From NCBI GenBank assembly GCA_045133615.1, contig JBGUUQ010000147.1, forward strand, positions 1-64,000: DNA of 64,000 nucleotides. The letters are read 5' to 3'. How positions within the stretch are numbered: the first letter of the stretch is position 1; every line of letters starts with the position of its first letter. Below are positions 1 to 6,491 of the stretch, one piece after another. The position numbers and the translations under genes are program-made. Source of the stretch: M3 sp045133615. GTDB taxonomy: Bacteria; Bacteroidota; Bacteroidia; Bacteroidales; Muribaculaceae. The notes under the pieces were generated by a model. It had not been told where the DNA came from. It searched no databases and saw only the letters and a list, made by a program, of their open reading frames with translations.

Positions 1-9
1 AACTTTTGA

Positions 10-17
10 TATCTTTG
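10..17 (+). promoter_or_regulatory. possible -7 element (TATCTTTG) upstream of the BspA-like gene
   Basis: The octamer fits the Bacteroidota -7 consensus TAnnTTTG. The -33 element would lie outside the window. Transcription would begin near base 24, leaving more than 130 nt before the repeat reading frame. Between them is only a 19-codon hydrophobic ORF (68-127) in another frame. Confidence 0.35.
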
Positions 18-32
18 CAAATAGAAGAAAAA

Positions 33-66
33 TGGTATACTTTTAGATTATTTTTTGGTATACTTT
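33..66. repeat. pair of 11-bp direct repeats (TGGTATACTTT)
   Basis: The same 11 bases occur at 33-43 and 56-66, a 23-bp period, and each contains the palindrome GTATAC. They lie just downstream of a possible -7 element. They could be a tandem binding site or a chance feature of AT-rich DNA. Confidence 0.4.
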
Positions 67-144
67 CATGTTATTATTTACAGTTATGACCATATTTCTG
101 ACTTATTACTTGCAAAATATTGAGTAATAACTGGTTGCAAATAC

Positions 145-918
145 TATGGTTGCACTGGTTTGACGGAAGTGACGATCGGGAACTCGGTAACGACAATCGG
201 CAGTGGTGCGTTCAAAGATTGCACTGGTTTGACGGAAGTGACGATCGGGAACTCGGTAACGACAATCGGCAGTGACGCGTTCTATCGTTGCTCTGGTTTG
301 ATGTCTATAACGATCCCGAACTCAGTGACCGAAATCGGCGACTTCGCGTTCAATGAATGCTCTGGTTTGACTGGAGTGACGATTGGGAACTCAGTAACGA
401 CAATCGGCAGTGAAGCGTTCTATCGTTGTACTGGTTTGACGGCAGTGACAATACCGAACTCGGTAACGACAATCGGCGATGGAGCGTTCTCAGGTTGCAC
501 CGGTTTGACGGCAGTGACGATCGGGAATTCGGTAACGGCAATTGGAGACTATGCGTTTTCTGTCTGTACCGGTTTGACAGAGTTGACAATCCCAAACTCA
601 GTGACCGAAATCGGCAGTGACGCGTTCTATAAATGCACCGGTTTGACGGCAGTGACAATACCGAACTCTGTGATTACAATCGGCATTGATGCGTTTCGAG
701 GTTGCACCGGTTTGACGGCAGTGACGATCGGGAATTCGGTAACCACAATCGGCAGTTATGCGTTCTTAGGTTGTACCGGTTTGACAGAGTTGACAATCCC
801 GAACTCGGTGACGGAAATCGGAGATGGTGCATTCTATGGTTGCACTGGTTTGACGGAAGTGACGGTCGGGAACTCGGTAACGACAATCGGCAGTATGGCG
901 TTCCATGGTTCTAATGCA
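145..918 (+). repeat. eleven tandem 69-nt repeats encoding LRR units
   Basis: The DNA repeats are nearly identical over long blocks; the unit beginning near 145 matches the one beginning near 836 almost base for base. The period is exactly 69 nt (23 codons). Such arrays can gain or lose units by recombination. Confidence 0.85.
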
Positions 919-1305
919 ATCCAGACTATCTATTGTAAACCAACGATACCACCCACATATGATAGTCCTTTTTCTGATAATGTATTAATGTATACCACTC
1001 TGTATGTTCCAATGGGAACTAAATCTGTTTATGAATCAGTCCTTCCATGGTGTAATTTTTGGAATATAGAAGAGATAGATTATGCGGGAATAGATGATGT
1101 GGCGGTCGATAGTAGTGAAGTTGAAATCAGCCATACCGGCGATGGTCTCGTCATATCCGGGGCTGACGGCGAGACTGTTGAAATCTTTGCTATAAACGGT
1201 TCGCTCGTAGGGCGCATCGATAGCTACGACGGAGCTGCAATAGCTCTTCCTTCAGGAATTTACATTGCCCGTATCGGTGGCATATGTCTCAAGGTTGCAA
1301 TCTAA
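160..1305 (+). CDS. BspA-like leucine-rich-repeat protein, probably 5'-truncated
   Basis: About 381 residues. The first 253 are eleven 23-residue repeats of the BspA/LRR_5 type (LTxVTIxNSVTxIGxxAFxxC), alternating IGN and IPN forms. A non-repeat linker follows, then a C-terminal domain of about 80 residues ending VEIFAINGSLVG...LPSGIYIARIGG. That tail resembles the C-terminal sorting domains of type IX secretion cargo. Proteins of this family are usually secreted or surface-bound and bind host or matrix proteins. The only available start is a TTG inside the first repeat. The repeat frame continues upstream for a few degenerate codons to a TGA at 121-123. No signal peptide exists in this frame, so the gene looks cut off or rearranged at its 5' end. 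The product may not be exported, and expression is uncertain. Confidence 0.7.
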   Translation: MTEVTIGNSVTTIGSGAFKDCTGLTEVTIGNSVTTIGSDAFYRCSGLMSITIPNSVTEIGDFAFNECSGLTGVTIGNSVTTIGSEAFYRCTGLTAVTIPNSVTTIGDGAFSGCTGLTAVTIGNSVTAIGDYAFSVCTGLTELTIPNSVTEIGSDAFYKCTGLTAVTIPNSVITIGIDAFRGCTGLTAVTIGNSVTTIGSYAFLGCTGLTELTIPNSVTEIGDGAFYGCTGLTEVTVGNSVTTIGSMAFHGSNAIQTIYCKPTIPPTYDSPFSDNVLMYTTLYVPMGTKSVYESVLPWCNFWNIEEIDYAGIDDVAVDSSEVEISHTGDGLVISGADGETVEIFAINGSLVGRIDSYDGAAIALPSGIYIARIGGICLKVAI

Positions 1306-1381
1306 CGAGTGTGTGAGAAAGGCTGATAGTCAGCCGAATCAATAACAATTCTTTCAGAATTGGCAAACCGGTAAATATAAT

Positions 1382-1417
1382 CCGTGGGTGACCTCGCTAT
1401 TGCTTGGTTGCCCACGG
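1382..1417. other. 12-bp hairpin, possible terminator of the BspA-like gene
   Basis: Arms 1382-1393 and 1406-1417 pair over 12 bp with two G-U pairs around a 12-nt loop. No strong T-run follows on the plus strand. It lies 77 nt past the BspA-like stop codon. The rest of 1306-1465 shows no gene. Confidence 0.35.
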
Positions 1418-1465
1418 CTACTATTAAGGATTGCTATGCAACTTTGTTGTGAAGTCTGAAGCAAA

Positions 1466-1496
1466 GAAAAAGCTCAATGCATTGCATCGAGCTTTT
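1466..1496 (-). terminator. terminator of the rpmB-rpmG-DUF4295 operon
   Basis: Arms 1468-1475 and 1489-1496 (AAAAGCTC/GAGCTTTT) pair, with further pairing inside. Read on the minus strand the stem is followed by a TTTTTCTTT tail, 32 nt past the DUF4295 stop codon. Confidence 0.8.
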
Positions 1497-1527
1497 CTAT
1501 TATAGGGGATTTGAATTGTCCTTAAAA

Positions 1528-1677
1528 TTATTTGAGGGCGTCTTTTACAGCGTCGTTGGGTACCATTTCTTCTTTGAAAGTATATGCGCCGGTCTTCGGA
1601 GACTTAACCATCTTGATGACCTTGCTATAGGTACGACCTTCACCCTTCTGCAATGATGCTACGGTTTTCTTTGCCAT
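1528..1677 (-). CDS. DUF4295 family small basic protein
   Basis: A 49-residue protein starting MAKKTVASLQKGEGRTYSK and ending DAVKDALK. Length and sequence match the DUF4295 family, which in Bacteroidota is encoded with the ribosomal proteins L28 and L33, as here. Its high lysine content and operon position suggest a ribosome-associated role, but the function is not established. The start is the ATG at 1677, 12 nt downstream of the rpmG stop. It is too short for many gene callers. Confidence 0.85.
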   Translation of the reverse strand: MAKKTVASLQKGEGRTYSKVIKMVKSPKTGAYTFKEEMVPNDAVKDALK

Positions 1678-1689
1678 ATCTTAGTAGTA

Positions 1690-1878
1690 TTATTTAATTT
1701 CTTTGTGAACGGTTACTTTCTTGAGGATGGGGTTGTACTTCTTGAGTTCCAATCTCTCAGTTGTATTCTTACGATTCTTAGTGGTGATGTAACGAGAAGT
1801 TCCGGGCATACCACTTGCCTTGTGCTCAGTGCATTCAAGGATTACTTGTACTCTATTACCTTTAGCTTTCTTTGCCAT
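1690..1878 (-). CDS. rpmG: 50S ribosomal protein L33 (bL33)
   Basis: A 62-residue large-subunit ribosomal protein located near the E site. The sequence MAKKAKGNRVQVILECTEHK, the central SRYITTKNRKNT and the LKKYNP segment are typical of bL33. Only one cysteine remains, so this is a form without the zinc-binding CxxC pairs. It sits 4 nt after rpmB and 12 nt before the DUF4295 gene, in a single operon. Confidence 0.97.
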   Translation of the reverse strand: MAKKAKGNRVQVILECTEHKASGMPGTSRYITTKNRKNTTERLELKKYNPILKKVTVHKEIK

Positions 1879-1882
1879 CTTC

Positions 1883-2146
1883 TTAGAATTCTAAAAATTT
1901 AATATCCTTATCAGTTAAATAACCCTTTTCAGCTGCTTGGATCATAGCTGCGTTAAGACCGAGCTTGTTGATGGTACGGAGACCTGCAGCAGAGATAGTG
2001 AGGCTGATCCACACTTGTTGCTCTACCCAGAAAAACTTCTTGGAGAAGAGGTTGACGTTGAATTTACGCTTGGTGCGTCTCTTTGAGTGCGATACGTTGT
2101 TACCGGTCATCGCTTTCTTGCCTGTAATCTGACAAATCTTTGACAT
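1883..2146 (-). CDS. rpmB: 50S ribosomal protein L28 (bL28)
   Basis: An 87-residue large-subunit protein. The N-terminal MSKICQITGKKAMTGNNVSHS and the central KRKFNVNL are diagnostic of bL28, and the length is normal for Bacteroidota. It is the first gene of the rpmB-rpmG-DUF4295 operon. A good Bacteroidota promoter lies 123 nt upstream, so the transcript has a leader of about 115 nt in which no conserved element was recognised. Confidence 0.97.
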   Translation of the reverse strand: MSKICQITGKKAMTGNNVSHSKRRTKRKFNVNLFSKKFFWVEQQVWISLTISAAGLRTINKLGLNAAMIQAAEKGYLTDKDIKFLEF

Positions 2147-2268
2147 GGCTGTTTTGTTATCTTGATTGTTATTATTTACTTTGGCATTTGCGGCGGCATC
2201 TCAGTCTCATATCGCAGCTAAGTGCATCATTCAAAGCCACTTTACAGGATGAGCCACAAAACAGAGTG

Positions 2269-2300
2269 CAAAGTAACGAAATTTTCCGCACTTACACAAA
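2269..2300 (-). promoter_or_regulatory. promoter of the rpmB operon
   Basis: On the minus strand TTTG (2297-2300) is followed after 20 nt by TTACTTTG (2269-2276), one base off the TAnnTTTG consensus. It lies just past the stop codon of the upstream acyltransferase gene. Confidence 0.65.
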
Positions 2301-2304
2301 TTTT

Positions 2305-3336
2305 TCAATTCTTTTTCACGGTTTTAGTGTGTAAATTTAGTGAGAAGGGTGTTTTGCGGGACTTGTCGTAAACTAAAAGGTCGCGCTGAGCCGTGGCGAA
2401 GGGGCAATATCTGGTGAAGAAAACTATGAGGAGGGTGGTGGCGGCGACGGAGGTGGCAAACAGTGGCAATGTAGCGGTGATGCCGGCTCGCTCGGCTATG
2501 AATATTATTGGAAAATGAACGCATAAAGCGGTCAGTGAGTTGCGTCCGAAGAATGTGATAAACGGTGCTTTATGCAGTTTGCAAGACAGCATCCATACCC
2601 ATGCGATGCCGGTATAGGCTGCTATATAAAAGGGTATCGGCGAATTGTCGAACACTATGGCGTAGAGGTTGACATCTTTGGCGGAGCAGAGATATGAGAT
2701 GGCGAATGCGACAATAAACACTGCGATGGCTATCGGTACTCTGGGATTCCATGTGAGCAGTCCGTTTTTGGAGGCGAGGTGTCCGGCATGGATGAGCGGT
2801 AGCGATATCATTGCGATAGGGAGATGGAGCCGCATCTGTTCGTGCCAGAAGTAGCTGTGTGAGTCGCTGTAGTTGTAGGCTATCACCCATCCGGCGACGG
2901 TGATTATTATTATAGCTATCAATCGGATGCGATGTGGCATACGATTGATGCCGAAGTAGAGCAGATGGAGAAAGAATAGGGGAGGTAAAAACCATGTGGG
3001 CAGATTTGCCGGATCGAGAAAGAAGTCGGCTAAATATGCCAAGGTAAGTTCAAAATGGGGGTCCCAACCGGTTATAGCGACTACACCAAGCCACAGAAGA
3101 TTGAAAAACAGGTATGGAATGATAAGCCGATTGAATTTGTGAAGGGCAAACTTCCAAAAACTCTGCTCGGCGGGGAAAAAGAATCCGGCAGCAAAGAAAA
3201 ATCCGGATAATGCTATGTTGCGGCAAAGGTGATTGAGTTGGGGTGGCAGCACATCATATTGGCAGTGATAGAGTATTACAAAGAGTATGCAAAACCCTTT
3301 CAGCAAGTCCACGCTCTCAATTCTCGTTTTATTCAT
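2305..3336 (-). CDS. acyltransferase family 3 integral membrane protein
   Basis: A 343-residue polytopic inner-membrane protein of the Acyl_transf_3 (OafA/NodX-like) family. The N-terminal RIESVDLLKGFCILFVILYH contains the family's conserved xDxLKGxxIxxVxxxH start with the catalytic-region histidine. About ten hydrophobic segments follow. Members transfer acetyl, succinyl or similar groups to extracytoplasmic carbohydrates. The substrate cannot be read from the sequence. No cell-wall or polysaccharide cluster surrounds it; it stands alone between cinA and the ribosomal operon, behind the cinA terminator. Confidence 0.85.
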   Translation of the reverse strand: MNKTRIESVDLLKGFCILFVILYHCQYDVLPPQLNHLCRNIALSGFFFAAGFFFPAEQSFWKFALHKFNRLIIPYLFFNLLWLGVVAITGWDPHFELTLAYLADFFLDPANLPTWFLPPLFFLHLLYFGINRMPHRIRLIAIIIITVAGWVIAYNYSDSHSYFWHEQMRLHLPIAMISLPLIHAGHLASKNGLLTWNPRVPIAIAVFIVAFAISYLCSAKDVNLYAIVFDNSPIPFYIAAYTGIAWVWMLSCKLHKAPFITFFGRNSLTALCVHFPIIFIAERAGITATLPLFATSVAATTLLIVFFTRYCPFATAQRDLLVYDKSRKTPFSLNLHTKTVKKN

Positions 3337-3356
3337 GATATTGCCTTAAAATCTGA

Positions 3357-3397
3357 AAATAGAGAGATGAGAACACAACAATCTCATCTCTCTATTT
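3357..3397 (-). terminator. strong terminator after cinA
   Basis: A perfect 16-bp stem (3357-3372 with 3382-3397) encloses a 9-nt loop. On the minus strand a T-rich stretch follows. It separates cinA from the acyltransferase gene. Confidence 0.8.
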
Positions 3398-3473
3398 ATT
3401 TATGACAGTTGAATCACGTCGTTCCGTGAATCGAGTCAAATATTTTTTATCGTGACGTTAGTCGCCGAGGATA

Positions 3474-4718
3474 TTACAGGTTGCGTAGTTGCTTGATTGC
3501 CATGATGATGGCTACGGTAGATGCCCGTTCAATCACGCGAGAGCGGTTGCCGGGGAAGTGGAGCGTGTCGCTGACGGTCCCGGCAGGTGTTTTGACTGCA
3601 ATGCAGACTGTGCCGACCGGCTTTTCCGGAGTGCCTCCCGATGGTCCGGCAATTCCGGATGTGGCGATGGCGCAATCGGCGGCAGTGGCACGACAAGCAC
3701 CTTCCACCATTTGCTCTACAACCGGAATAGATACGGCTCCGTTGGATGCGAGAGTGGTGTCGGATACGCCCAAGAGATTGATTTTGATATCGTTGCTATA
3801 TGCAACAATGCTTCCTTTGTAGCTCGCAGAACTTCCGGGTACGGAGGTGATGAGTCGCGACATATTTCCTCCGGTGCAACTTTCGGCGGTGGCGATTGTC
3901 AGTCCTTTTTGTGCCAGATAGTGTAGTAGAATCTCTTCTACCGGCTTGTCTTCGGCGAAAAGCACGGAATCACCGAGATGATTGACGAGCTCGGCTTTGT
4001 ATTTATCAAGTTCGGCGTTGATGAAGTTGCGGTCGTTGTGGGTGCCGTCGAGGCGCAAGCGTATCAGTCCCGGTTTGGGAAGATAGGCTAAATGAATGTA
4101 TGGCGGCAGAGCATCTTCCCAGTCGGAGATTTCCATTGCAAGGCACGACTCGGTCCAATCGGTCACGAGTATTGTGCGGTGTTCGATGGCAATCGAAGAG
4201 GTGAAGCGTTGCAACAAGCGTGGCACAACTGCTTCACGAAACATTTGTCGGGTCTCAAATGGTACTCCAGGCATTGCTACGAGCACTTTGCCGTCGCGTT
4301 CAAACCACATCAGCGGGGCTGTGCCGACTTTGTTTTGTATTACGGTGCATGATGTAGGGACAATGGCTTGTGCGGCAGTGAGAGCATTGATTTTAAAACC
4401 GCGTTTGGCTACGACCTCTTTGACGTTTTCAAGTACTTCGGGGTCTTCGTGAAGTTCGCCACCGAAATATCGGCAGAGAGTGGCTTTGGTGATATCGTCT
4501 TTTGTCGGGCCGAGACCTCCGGTGGTTAATACTACATCGCTTGATGCAAAACCTCGCTCGATGGCGCGAAGTATTTGGTCGGTATCGTCGGCTACGACTT
4601 GTACATCATTTACTTTCCAACCTAACGGGTTGAGAAAACGGGCAATATCGCCCGAATTAGTATCGATAACCTGCCCGATGAGCAGTTCATCGCCTATTGC
4701 GATTATAGATACGTTCAT
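3474..4718 (-). CDS. cinA: CinA family protein (nicotinamide-nucleotide amidase)
   Basis: 414 residues, the usual full length. The N-terminal half is a MoCF-type nucleotide-binding domain (MNVSIIAIGDELLIGQVIDTN, TTGGLGPTKDD). The C-terminal third is the CinA amidase domain (IATAESCTGGNMSRLITSVP, SGIAGPSGGTPEKPVGTV). The enzyme deamidates nicotinamide mononucleotide for NAD recycling, and some members also have ADP-ribose pyrophosphatase activity. It starts 46 nt after tsaD with no clear promoter between, so the two may be co-transcribed. Confidence 0.95.
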   Translation of the reverse strand: MNVSIIAIGDELLIGQVIDTNSGDIARFLNPLGWKVNDVQVVADDTDQILRAIERGFASSDVVLTTGGLGPTKDDITKATLCRYFGGELHEDPEVLENVKEVVAKRGFKINALTAAQAIVPTSCTVIQNKVGTAPLMWFERDGKVLVAMPGVPFETRQMFREAVVPRLLQRFTSSIAIEHRTILVTDWTESCLAMEISDWEDALPPYIHLAYLPKPGLIRLRLDGTHNDRNFINAELDKYKAELVNHLGDSVLFAEDKPVEEILLHYLAQKGLTIATAESCTGGNMSRLITSVPGSSASYKGSIVAYSNDIKINLLGVSDTTLASNGAVSIPVVEQMVEGACRATAADCAIATSGIAGPSGGTPEKPVGTVCIAVKTPAGTVSDTLHFPGNRSRVIERASTVAIIMAIKQLRNL

Positions 4719-4764
4719 TATTAATTGAAAATTAATTTTGCTTTTGTTTTGCCAACTTTCAACT

Positions 4765-5781
4765 TTATAGCGTTACTCGTGCGTAGGGGGTTGCATCGTA
4801 GTGGCAGAAGTCGTTGGCGAGATATTTGAAGTATCCGGCAATGGCTACCATAGCCGCATTGTCGGTAGTGAAAGAGCGTGGAGGGATGAATGCAGTCAAG
4901 CCGCGTTGCGCACAGAAATCGGCAATCGCTTGGCGAACGCCTGAGTTGGCGGAAACACCTCCGCCGATAGCCACGGTCTTTACTCCGGTAGCGTCGACCG
5001 CTTTGCGGAGCTTGTCGAGCAGAATGTCGATGATGGTGCGTTGGAGCGATGCGGCAAGGTCGGCTTTATGCTTCTCAATGAAGTCGGGGTCGAGTTTTAC
5101 AGCATCGCGCAATGTGTAGAGAAACGATGTTTTCAGTCCGCTGAAACTATAGTCGAGGCCGGGAATATGTGGCTTTGCAAAACGGAATGCAGAGGGGTCG
5201 CCTTCGGCTGCAAGTCGGTCGATGTGCGGTCCTCCGGGATAGGGGAGCCCCATCACTTTGGCGCATTTGTCGAATGCTTCTCCCGCCGCATCGTCGATAG
5301 TCTGTCCGAGCACTTCCATGTCGTCGTAGTTGCGCACGAGGATAATCTGGGAATTTCCTCCGGAAATAAGCAGACACAAAAAAGGATATTCCGGTACGCG
5401 GTCTTCTTCTTTTTCTTGTATGAAGTGAGACAGGACATGTCCGTGGAGGTGGTTGACATCGACAATCGGAATACGCAGTCCGAGCGACAAGCCTTTTGCA
5501 AAAGATGTGCCTACAAGGAGCGAACCGAGCAGACCCGGTCCGCGGGTGAATGCTATGGCAGAAAGGTCGCTTTTGCCTATTCCGGCACGCTTTAAGGCTG
5601 TGTCGACAACCGGTACAATGTTTTGCTGGTGAGCACGCGAAGCGAGTTCCGGAACCACACCGCCATATTCCTCATGTACCTTTTGGCTTGCAATGACGTT
5701 TGATAATAAAATTCCGTCGCGGATTACCGCTGCCGATGTGTCGTCGCACGACGATTCGATACCAAGTATAGTGACACTCAT
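4765..5781 (-). CDS. tsaD: tRNA N6-adenosine threonylcarbamoyltransferase TsaD
   Basis: 338 residues from the chosen ATG. It transfers the threonylcarbamoyl group to A37 of ANN-decoding tRNAs, working with TsaB and TsaE after TsaC makes the intermediate. The N-terminal ILGIESSCDDTSAAV and the metal-binding HxxxH (H111 and H115 in NHLHGHVLSH) are present, as are ISGGNSQIIL and SGLKTSFLYTLRD. A start 10 codons further upstream (TTG at 5811) is open but would overlap the -7 element at 5809-5816, so the ATG at 5781 is preferred. The partner gene tsaB lies at 39.5 kb. Confidence 0.96.
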   Translation of the reverse strand: MSVTILGIESSCDDTSAAVIRDGILLSNVIASQKVHEEYGGVVPELASRAHQQNIVPVVDTALKRAGIGKSDLSAIAFTRGPGLLGSLLVGTSFAKGLSLGLRIPIVDVNHLHGHVLSHFIQEKEEDRVPEYPFLCLLISGGNSQIILVRNYDDMEVLGQTIDDAAGEAFDKCAKVMGLPYPGGPHIDRLAAEGDPSAFRFAKPHIPGLDYSFSGLKTSFLYTLRDAVKLDPDFIEKHKADLAASLQRTIIDILLDKLRKAVDATGVKTVAIGGGVSANSGVRQAIADFCAQRGLTAFIPPRSFTTDNAAMVAIAGYFKYLANDFCHYDATPYARVTL

Positions 5782-5808
5782 GAGTTGTTTCTTAAATTTA
5801 TCAGATTG

Positions 5809-5816
5809 CAAAGTTA
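5809..5816 (-). promoter_or_regulatory. -7 element of tsaD (TAACTTTG)
   Basis: A perfect match to TAnnTTTG, 27 nt upstream of the tsaD ATG. No clear TTTG is seen 19-21 nt further up. It argues against the longer tsaD start. Confidence 0.6.
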
Positions 5817-5821
5817 CAGCA

Positions 5822-5840
5822 ACTCTCCGAAACGGAGAGT
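5822..5840. other. 8-bp hairpin with AAA loop
   Basis: ACTCTCCG (5822-5829) and CGGAGAGT (5833-5840) pair perfectly. It lies between the OMP stop codon and the tsaD -7 element. It has no T-run on the minus strand, so it is either a weak OMP terminator or a dyad next to the tsaD promoter. Confidence 0.4.
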
Positions 5841-5860
5841 CTAAATCAAAGAAAAAATTT

Positions 5861-6376
5861 TCAGAATAGATATGATATACCGATTGTAAAAGTTCCGGTG
5901 TCGTATTTATTGACCCAACAGAATTTTCCTTCCAAAGATACTTTTAGAGTGGTTGTGGCATAATATTCGAGTCCGCCACCGATGTTAAGCCCGAATTTGC
6001 CGGAGCGAGTCGAAACGTCGTCGATGTCGTCGGAATAGGTGCTTGATGTGGTGTTCCAGCTTGTGTAGTTTAATCCGGTAAACGGATATATGTTAAGTCC
6101 GCGACTTATGGCAAACGGGAAATGAGCGTTGCCGTTGAAAGAAAATGCATCGGTGCCGGCATGCCGGAATATATAGTCTATTTCGGGGGCAAGGCGGAAA
6201 TGCTCGCAGAATCGATATTGAAACACGATACCTCCTACGGCCGATTCATTGCGGGTATTGTAGCCGGTGCGCACTCCGAGAGATTTTTCTCCTGTTTGAG
6301 CCACGGCATCGGTTGGAATGGTCAATGCTACGGCAGATACTATGATGGCAAGAAGAGAATGTAGGCTTGAATTCAT
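5861..6376 (-). CDS. small outer-membrane beta-barrel protein
   Basis: 171 residues with a signal peptide (MNSSLHSLLAIIVSAVALTI, cut near AVAQ). The rest alternates polar and hydrophobic residues as in an eight-stranded barrel and ends TIGISYLF, a typical C-terminal strand with a final aromatic residue. It resembles the outer-membrane-protein beta-barrel (OmpW/OmpX-like) group of Bacteroidota. No ligand can be assigned. A -7 element (6406-6413) lies about 30 nt upstream and the gene is divergent from the uvrD-type helicase gene. Confidence 0.75.
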   Translation of the reverse strand: MNSSLHSLLAIIVSAVALTIPTDAVAQTGEKSLGVRTGYNTRNESAVGGIVFQYRFCEHFRLAPEIDYIFRHAGTDAFSFNGNAHFPFAISRGLNIYPFTGLNYTSWNTTSSTYSDDIDDVSTRSGKFGLNIGGGLEYYATTTLKVSLEGKFCWVNKYDTGTFTIGISYLF

Positions 6377-6405
6377 AACGTGATTACAGTTTGATTGAGA
6401 TATTA

Positions 6406-6413
6406 CAAATTTA
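6406..6413 (-). promoter_or_regulatory. -7 element of the OMP gene (TAAATTTG)
   Basis: A perfect TAnnTTTG match, 29 nt upstream of the OMP start codon. No matching -33 TTTG was found. Confidence 0.5.
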
Positions 6414-6449
6414 CTTCTTTTTTACGATAAATATTATCCTCGTATGATT

Positions 6450-6484
6450 TTTGCATGAAAAATGGGCAAAAGATTGTAACTTTG
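6450..6484 (+). promoter_or_regulatory. promoter of the uvrD/pcrA gene, almost at the start codon
   Basis: TTTG (6450-6453) is followed after 23 nt by TAACTTTG (6477-6484), a perfect -7 element. The ATG is at 6492, so the predicted transcription start falls on or within a few bases of the start codon. Confidence 0.6.
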
Positions 6485-6491
6485 TAGTAGA

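Noticed and set aside
145..918. Regular 69-nt repeats considered as a CRISPR array
   Set aside because: The period holds no constant repeat plus variable spacer; it encodes LRR units in one continuous frame.
5782..5811. Ten-codon N-terminal extension of TsaD
   Set aside because: It starts at a TTG within the -7 element; the family normally begins at the MSVTILGIESS position.
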